A DNA stretch of 8,884 bases, taken from the NCBI GenBank assembly GCA_016937995.1, contig JAFGVM010000038.1:1-8884 (forward strand), in the 5' to 3' direction. Source of the stretch: Candidatus Delongbacteria bacterium. Lineage in GTDB: Bacteria; UBA4055. The position numbers and the translations under genes were made by a program. Position 1 is the first letter of the stretch, and each line of letters starts with the position of its first letter. The notes beneath the pieces are model-generated. The model searched no databases, had not been told where the DNA came from, and saw only the letters and a list, made by a program, of their open reading frames with translations. Shown here in pieces: positions 1-5,195 of this stretch.

Positions 1-99
1 CATTTGAAATCCTGATGATGAAGTAAAATCTTTAAATTCAGACCTGAGTATTGTTAAATGAAATAGTATTATAATCAGTATCATTTTAACGTAATTCAT
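1..99 (-). CDS. N-terminus of an exported protein of unknown function (partial, runs off left edge)
   Basis: Thirty-three codons are visible from an ATG at 99-97 and stay open to base 1, so this is the 5' end of a gene continuing to the left. The peptide starts MNYVKM, followed by a strongly hydrophobic stretch (ILIIILFHLTIL) and then a polar region (RSEFKDFTSSSGFQM). This is the shape of a Sec signal peptide or N-terminal anchor. The start is supported by GGAGGA at 108-103, just upstream on the same strand, though its 3-4 nt spacing is short. An internal ATG at 84-82 is a worse fit to this site. The gene diverges from the caspase gene. Too little is visible to name a family. Confidence 0.62.
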   Translation of the reverse strand, partial: MNYVKMILIIILFHLTILRSEFKDFTSSSGFQM

Positions 100-102
100 C
101 AG

Positions 103-108
103 TCCTCC
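103..108 (-). promoter_or_regulatory. Shine-Dalgarno site of the leftward partial gene
   Basis: GGAGGA on the minus strand is a near-perfect anti-16S match and the strongest such site in the divergent region. It lies 3 nt before the ATG at 99-97. It is the main reason for believing that the short leftward frame is a real gene. Confidence 0.55.
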
Positions 109-125
109 GTTTTTTTATATGAAAT

Positions 126-154
126 AATTTATGCTAAAATTAGAAGAAATTCAA
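126..154 (-). promoter_or_regulatory. Candidate sigma-70-type promoter for the leftward gene
   Basis: On the minus strand, TTGAAT (154-149) is followed by a 17-bp spacer and TAAATT (131-126). This would start transcription near 119 and leave a leader of about 20 nt carrying the GGAGGA site. The spacing is ideal, but both hexamers are imperfect and the region is so AT-rich that chance matches are expected. If the organism uses Bacteroidota-type promoters, this reading may be wrong. Confidence 0.3.
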
Positions 155-190
155 TAATTGAAATTTTTATTTGTATTGTGATACGTAATT

Positions 191-221
191 TTGACTCATA
201 TATTATTGCTTATAGTAAATT
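191..221 (+). promoter_or_regulatory. Weak candidate promoter for the caspase gene
   Basis: TTGACT at 191-196 closely resembles a -35 element. The matching -10 is ambiguous: TATAGT at 211-216 is only 14 bp away and TAAATT at 216-221 is 19 bp away, both off the ideal 17. A separate extended -10-like TGCTAAAAT lies at 132-140 but has no good -35. A promoter for the caspase gene should lie in 100-230, but its exact place is uncertain. Confidence 0.2.
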
Positions 222-230
222 TAAACAATT

Positions 231-235
231 AGAGG
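231..235 (+). promoter_or_regulatory. Shine-Dalgarno site that fixes the caspase start at 241
   Basis: AGAGG lies 5 nt upstream of ATG 241. The frame is open back to a GTG at 178, but that start would put 21 mostly polar residues in front of the signal peptide and has no comparable ribosome binding site. The ATG at 241 is therefore preferred. Confidence 0.6.
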
Positions 236-240
236 TAATC

Positions 241-3200
241 ATGAGAAGAATATTAATTCTTTTTCCCCTGATATTTCTTATAACCAAATTAGTCGGACTT
301 GAACCGATAATACAAAACTCGATATCTTCAGGTGTTGACGATATTGTTATTTCTGATGATGGAAAATATTTTTTCTGTGAAGCAGGATATCCTGTAAATG
401 CAGTTTCAATGTGGGACCTTAGGCAAGGAAAACAATTAAGGAATTTTGATGGTTTTCAAGACATTATTACAGGATTCAAATATTTTGAAAATAGCAAAAG
501 GATCGTAATAACTGACAGAAAAGGAAGTCTGAGGATCTATGACGTAGAAAAAGATGTACTTTTGAAAGAAGAAAAATTAGCTTATGGACTTAGACTCAAT
601 ACGATTTTCTTTAACACAGAATGTGATTTTGCGATCACATCCGATGGTAAAAATTATGATCTTTGGGACATAAATACTTTAAGTGTAATTGGAGCAAAGA
701 AAATTAATTTAGAATATGAAAAAGCACACAATACAACCCATATAAGCGGTACAGATCTGACTCTTATAACAAGACAGGGATTCATTACAGTAAAGAACTG
801 GAAAACGAATCGTGTGGTAAAGGAATTGTTTTTGAATCACAGATGGATCAGAGCACTAATACCAAGTAAAGACAATAAATATCTCATCATCGGTTTTGAC
901 AATGATTTTGAGTTATACGACATGAAAAATTTCAACCTTTTAAAAACTTACAAGATCAAGGACAAATTGATCCGTCCCAAGTATATATCTGCTGACAATT
1001 CAAAGATCATAGCAAAAGATAATTCGAATAATTTTATCGTGTTCGATCTTCAAACGCAGAAGGTACTGAACACGGTCAAAGTCAGTTCTGAAGTTAATTG
1101 TGTAGTAGCTGACCATAGATCAGGTAATTTGATCGTTGGTCTGACCGACAGAGAAATATTGTACTTTGACCTTGAATCATTGAAATTGCTGAAAACTATC
1201 TCAAGTGTAAAAACTCAATATTTCGATGACGAGTTTATAATGATCGACAAAGGTAGATATCTTATAACAGCAGCTTATAAATTCGTTACAGTATGGGATA
1301 TGAAAAAGCTTGGTATACTTAAATCAGCAGAATTTAATGAGAACTGCAGATGCCTGGCAATTTCTGAAGATGGAAAAAAAGTTGCAACTGGGCATGAAAA
1401 GAATAAAGTATATGTATGGAGTATGCCTGACCTGAAATTACTTACTGAAATAAGGCATAATGAGTTTGATTATGTTAATTCTCTGACATTTTCTAAAGAT
1501 GGAGAACAACTGTTTATAGGCACTACTGATAAGCTGTATAGATGGGATCTGAAGAATAATATGATCATGAATAACTGGTGGGCTTATGCAGCAACCTTCA
1601 GGTCTGTCTCGAGACTTTTCCTAGCTCCAGACGGTAAAAAATTATGTTATAGTGTGAATGAAAATGATCATATTGTTGTAAATAATACTAATCAGAAAAA
1701 ACTTGATATGATTAGTGCTATTGATTGTAACGATATTAGCTCAGACATGAAAATGTTCACCGTGTCTGATAAAAAATTAGGAACAGTTGTATTAAAAGAT
1801 GCTTCAGGTTACTGGAAGAACCTGAAAAGTGAACCAAAAGTGATCAAGACATTAAAACTTCACAATGACGAGCTGTACACTGTAAAATTGAGCAATAATA
1901 AAAAACTAATTGCTTCTTATGGTATTGATAACGGTGTTAAGAATTTTAAAATTACAGATATTACATTAGGGAAAGAACTTTTCTCTAATGAGATAAAGGA
2001 TTTTAATCTTTATTCCATGAAATTTTCAGAAGATGATAAAAAACTATATACAAGAATCGGAAAAGAGCTTCAGATTTGGAAGGCATCGACAGGTGATAAG
2101 ATCGTTACTCTATATCAGACAGATCCTAATGATTATCTGATCTTGACCCCTGATAATTATTATTCTGTTTCAAAATCACTTGTCAACCTATTCCATTTTA
2201 CAGGAGGGCTTCAATATTTCGCTTACGAGAATTTTGACTTGATATACAACAGACCTGACATAATCTACCAAAGGCTATTTCCTGAAGATATTCAACAGAT
2301 AGCTATTCTTAGCAAATCATACAGAAACAGGCTTGAAAAATTAGGAATTATGGAGAAAGATCTGTCAGCCGAAGCAAATGTTCCAGAAATAAATATTATG
2401 AAAAAAAATATACCATTTTATTCAGAAGAGAAGGATTTAAAATTCAGAATTTCCGCTAAAGATAATAAATATAAACTTAAGAGTATAAATATTTTCGTGA
2501 ACAATGTTCCTATACATGACAGCGAAGTCTACGATCTCAGAAGTGAGAATACTTCAGAATACAATAAAGAGATCGAAATAGAATTGTCAAAAGGTAAAAA
2601 CCTTATTAAAATTTCCTGCACTAATGAAAAAGGTATTTCAAGTATTGTCAAAGATATTGATATTACTTATACTGGCAAAGTTGAAAAGCCTGACCTGTAT
2701 GTTCTGAGTATAGGAGTCTCAAAATTCACAACACCAGAATATAACCTTAATTACGCATCTAAAGACGCAGGAGATATAGCAGATCTTTTCAATACTGATT
2801 TTAAGCAGTTCAACAAAATTTACACTAAGGCTATTCTTGATACCGACGGTACGAAGGAAAATATTATAGATTCTTCTGACTTTCTAAAAGACTCCAAGGT
2901 TGATGATACTGTGATAGTTTTCTTTGCAGGTCATGGTTTACTTGATGATGACCTAAATTATTATTATGCAACTTGTGATACTGATTTTTTATCTCCTTCA
3001 GGTAAAGCTCTACCTTATGGTGAGATCGATAAACTTCTTGAGTCAGCACGTTCAAGGAACAAAATATTAATGATCGATACCTGTCATTCAGGTGAGATCG
3101 ATAAACCTGATGCAGAGCTTGTAGTAAATAATTCTGTAGCCGAAGGTTCAATAAAAACAAGAGCGATCAAAATTAAAAAGATCAAAAGGAAAGAGAGTAT

Positions 3201-3525
3201 CGGTCTTGATAATTCATATGATCTGATGAGAGAGATGTTCAGTGATCTTAGAAGAAGCAATGGTGCGATCGTTATTTCTGCCTCAGGAGGTGCAGAATAT
3301 GCTCTTGAATCGGATAAATGGAAAAACGGTGTCTTTACTTTTAGTGTAATTGATGGCCTTAAGAATACAAAAGCTGACCTTAACTATGACGGAGTGATCG
3401 CAGCTTCAGAGCTTAGCGAATTCGTTACAGAGAATGTGACTAAACTAACCAACAACAAGCAAAAACCTACTGTAAGGCAGGAAAATATTGATAATGATTT
3501 TCAGATCTATGAATCGGAGTGGTAG
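241..3525 (+). CDS. Exported WD40-repeat protein with C-terminal caspase (peptidase C14) domain
   Basis: This 1094-residue protein begins MRRILILF with a hydrophobic core to about residue 20, a Sec signal peptide. It should act outside the cytoplasm. Residues 25-635 are WD40-like repeats: blade-ending motifs such as VSMWDL (W58), VTVWDM (W352), VYVWSM (W393), LYRWDL (W435) and LQIWKA (W613) recur about every 40 residues where clear, which could make two propellers. Next come TPD (636-638) and NRPD (from 670), a linker I recognise from bacterial WD40-caspases, then an Ig-like segment (about 725-815). The caspase domain (817-1090) has the catalytic pair His898 (FFAGHG) and Cys948 (DTCHSG), both intact. 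A lysine/arginine-rich stretch (972-984) lies between the p20-like and p10-like parts. A perfect EF-hand loop (1046-1057) lies near the end. Ten cysteines are scattered through it. Cysteine endopeptidase activity is expected from the family; the target is unknown. The next gene is translationally coupled. Confidence 0.9.
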   Translation: MRRILILFPLIFLITKLVGLEPIIQNSISSGVDDIVISDDGKYFFCEAGYPVNAVSMWDLRQGKQLRNFDGFQDIITGFKYFENSKRIVITDRKGSLRIYDVEKDVLLKEEKLAYGLRLNTIFFNTECDFAITSDGKNYDLWDINTLSVIGAKKINLEYEKAHNTTHISGTDLTLITRQGFITVKNWKTNRVVKELFLNHRWIRALIPSKDNKYLIIGFDNDFELYDMKNFNLLKTYKIKDKLIRPKYISADNSKIIAKDNSNNFIVFDLQTQKVLNTVKVSSEVNCVVADHRSGNLIVGLTDREILYFDLESLKLLKTISSVKTQYFDDEFIMIDKGRYLITAAYKFVTVWDMKKLGILKSAEFNENCRCLAISEDGKKVATGHEKNKVYVWSMPDLKLLTEIRHNEFDYVNSLTFSKDGEQLFIGTTDKLYRWDLKNNMIMNNWWAYAATFRSVSRLFLAPDGKKLCYSVNENDHIVVNNTNQKKLDMISAIDCNDISSDMKMFTVSDKKLGTVVLKDASGYWKNLKSEPKVIKTLKLHNDELYTVKLSNNKKLIASYGIDNGVKNFKITDITLGKELFSNEIKDFNLYSMKFSEDDKKLYTRIGKELQIWKASTGDKIVTLYQTDPNDYLILTPDNYYSVSKSLVNLFHFTGGLQYFAYENFDLIYNRPDIIYQRLFPEDIQQIAILSKSYRNRLEKLGIMEKDLSAEANVPEINIMKKNIPFYSEEKDLKFRISAKDNKYKLKSINIFVNNVPIHDSEVYDLRSENTSEYNKEIEIELSKGKNLIKISCTNEKGISSIVKDIDITYTGKVEKPDLYVLSIGVSKFTTPEYNLNYASKDAGDIADLFNTDFKQFNKIYTKAILDTDGTKENIIDSSDFLKDSKVDDTVIVFFAGHGLLDDDLNYYYATCDTDFLSPSGKALPYGEIDKLLESARSRNKILMIDTCHSGEIDKPDAELVVNNSVAEGSIKTRAIKIKKIKRKESIGLDNSYDLMREMFSDLRRSNGAIVISASGGAEYALESDKWKNGVFTFSVIDGLKNTKADLNYDGVIAASELSEFVTENVTKLTNNKQKPTVRQENIDNDFQIYESEW
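3019..3106 (+). repeat. 16-bp perfect direct repeat flanking the caspase active-site cysteine codon
   Basis: GGTGAGATCGATAAAC occurs at 3019-3034 and again at 3091-3106, 72 bp apart and in the same reading frame. Both copies encode GEIDK (residues 927-931 and 951-955). The Cys948 codon at 3082-3084 lies between them. Recombination or slippage between the copies would delete exactly 24 codons without a frameshift. Confidence 0.85.
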
Positions 3526-4493
3526 TGTTTAAATTTATTAAAGTTTCAATTCTTCTTATAACTTTTTTGTCATATGCTCAATGGACTAAGACAAACGGTC
3601 CGATAGGAGGGAAAGTACGTAGCTTTGCTTCAAATGGTACAGATATGTTCGTAACTCTGGGAGGAGGAGGGATTCACGGTTCCTTCGACAATGGGTACAA
3701 TTGGGTAGGAAAGAATAATGGGCTTCTAAGTTCAGACGTGAAAGTGATAGTTTATAAAGATTCAATTCTTTTCACAGGAACAGATGAAGGAGTTTACAGG
3801 TCTAATGATGATGGTTCTACCTGGACAGCAAGGAACTCAGGTATAAGTACATCAATTTGGGCAATGGAGAAGAACGGAAATACACTTTTCGTAGGAACGG
3901 GGAACGGGGGAGTTTTCTACTCGGATGATTATGCATCAAACTGGTCCCCAAGGAATAACGGTTTACCTACTGACTGGATAGAAACTCTACTACAGAAGGA
4001 TTCACTTTTATTTGCAGGTACAGGAAATGCCGGAGTTTATGTTTCATCAGATAAAGGACTGAACTGGAGTGCTAGGAATAACGGGCTTAACGATTCACTT
4101 TACGTAAGAAATATACTTGATCATAATGGTACACTGATAGCTTGCTCTAAGCCACTTGGAGTTTTCTACTCAATGGATGATGGACTTACCTGGAAAGAAT
4201 TTAATTCAGGTCTGACAATTAAATATATAGCTTCACTTGAGATATATGATGGTAATTTATATGCAGGTTCTATCGGAGATGGAGTATACATCAGACCTTT
4301 GAGCGATCTTGAGATACTTGGTACTCCTGTTAATTTGACAATCACTGGTAATACACTGAACTGGGATATAGTTTCAGGAGCTTCGTACTATAGAATTTAC
4401 AGATCAGAAACTCCATATTCAGGATTTTCAGAGATAGATACTTCTGCTACGAATAGCTATGAAGAAACGGATACAGGGAGCAAATATTTCTAA
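3525..4493 (+). CDS. Exported Asp-box (BNR) propeller protein with a truncated fibronectin III domain
   Basis: The preferred start is GTG 3525, whose G is the last base of the caspase stop codon (TAGTG). GGAG at 3516-3519 sits 5 nt upstream. A GTG two codons earlier at 3519 overlaps that site and is less likely. The 322-residue product starts MFKFIKVSILLITFLSYAQ, a signal peptide. Five Asp-boxes follow at a steady pitch of 40-42 residues: SFDNGYNW (53), SNDDGSTW (93), SDDYASNW (133), SSDKGLNW (174) and SMDDGLTW (216). They are set in LFxGTxxxGVYxS repeats, as in sialidase, Ycf48 and sortilin-type propellers. No sialidase catalytic set is apparent, so binding or scaffolding is more likely than hydrolysis. 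From about 262 a fibronectin III domain runs to SKYF, where an in-frame TAA stops it one strand short. The coupling suggests it works with the caspase protein, but the partner is inferred. Confidence 0.82.
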   Translation: MFKFIKVSILLITFLSYAQWTKTNGPIGGKVRSFASNGTDMFVTLGGGGIHGSFDNGYNWVGKNNGLLSSDVKVIVYKDSILFTGTDEGVYRSNDDGSTWTARNSGISTSIWAMEKNGNTLFVGTGNGGVFYSDDYASNWSPRNNGLPTDWIETLLQKDSLLFAGTGNAGVYVSSDKGLNWSARNNGLNDSLYVRNILDHNGTLIACSKPLGVFYSMDDGLTWKEFNSGLTIKYIASLEIYDGNLYAGSIGDGVYIRPLSDLEILGTPVNLTITGNTLNWDIVSGASYYRIYRSETPYSGFSEIDTSATNSYEETDTGSKYF

Positions 4494-4535
4494 AGAGTAA
4501 CAGCGGATAATGGGAAAAAGTCTACATTTCGATAA
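4494..4535 (+). pseudogene. Detached last strand of the fibronectin III domain, after a premature stop
   Basis: Read in the frame of the preceding gene, the bases after TAA 4491-4493 give RVTADNGKKSTFR and then TAA at 4533-4535. Fibronectin III domains commonly end in a Y-x-Y-R-V-x-A strand, so SKYF-stop-RVTADNG looks like a tyrosine codon (TAT or TAC) changed to TAA. Without that stop the protein would be 336 residues long with a complete domain. An assembly or sequencing error at one base is the main alternative. Confidence 0.6.
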
Positions 4536-4555
4536 ACTCAATATGACTTTTTCAG

Positions 4556-4583
4556 TTGTGGGTTTTGGGTTGTGAGTTGTGAG
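4556..4583 (+). repeat. Short heptanucleotide tandem array, TTGTGAG-like (4 units)
   Basis: Four consecutive 7-bp units are present: TTGTGGG (4556), TTTTGGG (4563), TTGTGAG (4570) and TTGTGAG (4577). The strand is G/T-rich with no C. The last two units are identical and the first two are diverged. The array begins about 20 bp after the restored-frame stop of the Asp-box gene. Confidence 0.7.
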
Positions 4584-4589
4584 CAACCT
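4567..4589 (+). terminator. Possible hairpin between the two heptad arrays
   Basis: GGGTTGT (4567-4573) can pair with GCAACCT (4583-4589) around a 9-nt loop. This gives five Watson-Crick pairs plus G-U wobbles at both ends. It lies downstream of the caspase/Asp-box unit and could protect or end that transcript. However, no run of U follows it; the CTGACTT array follows directly. It is only a weak terminator candidate. Confidence 0.25.
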
Positions 4590-4659
4590 CTGACTTCTAA
4601 CTTCTGACCTCTGACTTCTAACTTCTGACTTCTGACTTCTGACTTCTGACTTCTAACTT
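4590..4659 (+). repeat. Heptanucleotide tandem array, CTGACTT consensus (10 units)
   Basis: Ten uninterrupted 7-bp units fill these 70 bp. Six are CTGACTT, three are CTAACTT (4597, 4618, 4653) and one is CTGACCT (4604). Because 7 is not a multiple of 3, the TGA and TAA inside the units put stops in all three plus-strand frames. There are no spacers, so it is not a CRISPR array. It resembles in kind the heptanucleotide STRR repeats known from cyanobacteria, with a different sequence. It ends 25 bp before the tpx start codon. Confidence 0.95.
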
Positions 4660-4673
4660 AACAAAATAATAAA

Positions 4674-4678
4674 AGGAG
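4674..4678 (+). promoter_or_regulatory. tpx: Shine-Dalgarno site of tpx
   Basis: AGGAG lies 6 nt before ATG 4685, ideal spacing. It is separated from the end of the heptad array by only 14 bp, so any tpx promoter must lie within the array, upstream of it, or in an AT-rich segment too short to hold both promoter elements. I see no convincing -35/-10 pair there. Confidence 0.75.
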
Positions 4679-4684
4679 CAACAC

Positions 4685-5185
4685 ATGGCACAGATAACAT
4701 TAAAAGGTAATCCGATCAATACTATTGGCGAACTTCCAAAAGTAGGGGATAGTCTTAAAGAATTTACACTTGTAACAGATAAACTTATCAGAGTTTATCT
4801 TTCTGATTATAAGAATACGAAACTTGTTCTCAATATATTTCCAAGCCTCGATACTCCAACCTGTGCAGCATCAGTGCGAAGATTCAATGCCGAAGCAGGT
4901 ATGATGGACAATACTAAGGTTCTATGCATTTCACGTGATCTTCCTTTTGCACAGGCAAGATTCTGCGGAGCTGAAGGATTGGAAAATGTAATAACATTAT
5001 CAGACTATGTTGATGGTGAATTCGGAAAGAATTACGGTCTTGAAATTTCTGACGGTCCTTTAAGAGGTCTTCACTCAAGAGTTGTGATCATAGCGGATGA
5101 GAATAGTAAGATAATTTATACTGAGCAGGTTGGTGATATCGTAGATGAACCTGATTACGAAGCAGCTCTGAAAGCTTTATTATAA
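4685..5185 (+). CDS. tpx: Thiol peroxidase (atypical 2-Cys peroxiredoxin, Tpx)
   Basis: The 166-residue product matches Tpx along its whole length (E. coli Tpx is 168 residues). It reduces hydrogen peroxide and organic hydroperoxides, normally recycled by thioredoxin. Visible hallmarks are the peroxidatic site FPSLDTPTC with Cys60 and Thr57, the resolving Cys94 in RFCGAEGL, the third conserved Cys81, and Arg132 in LHSRVV. The start MAQITLKGNP is the usual Tpx N-terminus. There is no signal peptide, so it should be cytoplasmic, although some Tpx proteins are reported from the periplasm. It looks like its own transcription unit: 149 bp of repeat-bearing spacer separates it from the restored-frame stop of the Asp-box gene, and the next gene converges on it. 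No regulator site such as OxyR or PerR could be recognised. Confidence 0.96.
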   Translation: MAQITLKGNPINTIGELPKVGDSLKEFTLVTDKLIRVYLSDYKNTKLVLNIFPSLDTPTCAASVRRFNAEAGMMDNTKVLCISRDLPFAQARFCGAEGLENVITLSDYVDGEFGKNYGLEISDGPLRGLHSRVVIIADENSKIIYTEQVGDIVDEPDYEAALKALL

Positions 5186-5195
5186 CAAAAGCAGA

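Noticed and set aside
178-240. GTG at 178 as the start of the caspase gene
   Set aside because: It would place 21 mostly polar residues before a clean signal peptide and has no ribosome binding site; ATG 241 has AGAGG at good spacing.
2864-3160. Minus-strand 98-codon frame inside the caspase gene
   Set aside because: It lies opposite a well-conserved catalytic domain and its translation is low-complexity, with no recognisable motif.
3519-3524. GTG at 3519 as the start of the Asp-box gene
   Set aside because: The codon overlaps the GGAG site at 3516-3519; GTG 3525 has the right spacing and forms the typical stop/start overlap.
3657-3671. G-rich stretch (GGGAGGAGGAGGG) as a G-quadruplex or regulatory element
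   Set aside because: It encodes a glycine run in the Asp-box protein and only some of its G-tracts reach three; codon content explains it.
241-4493. Classical abortive-infection or CRISPR-linked caspase defence system
   Set aside because: The caspase and its partner both carry signal peptides, and no nuclease, reverse transcriptase, cyclase or phage-sensing gene is next to them in this window.
4590-4659. CRISPR array
   Set aside because: Units are 7 bp and contiguous, with no spacers and no cas genes nearby.
5174-5194. Hairpin GCTTT...AAAGC at the tpx/Omp85 junction as a shared terminator
   Set aside because: The stem is only 5 bp, AT-rich, with a loop of about 9 nt and no flanking U-runs.
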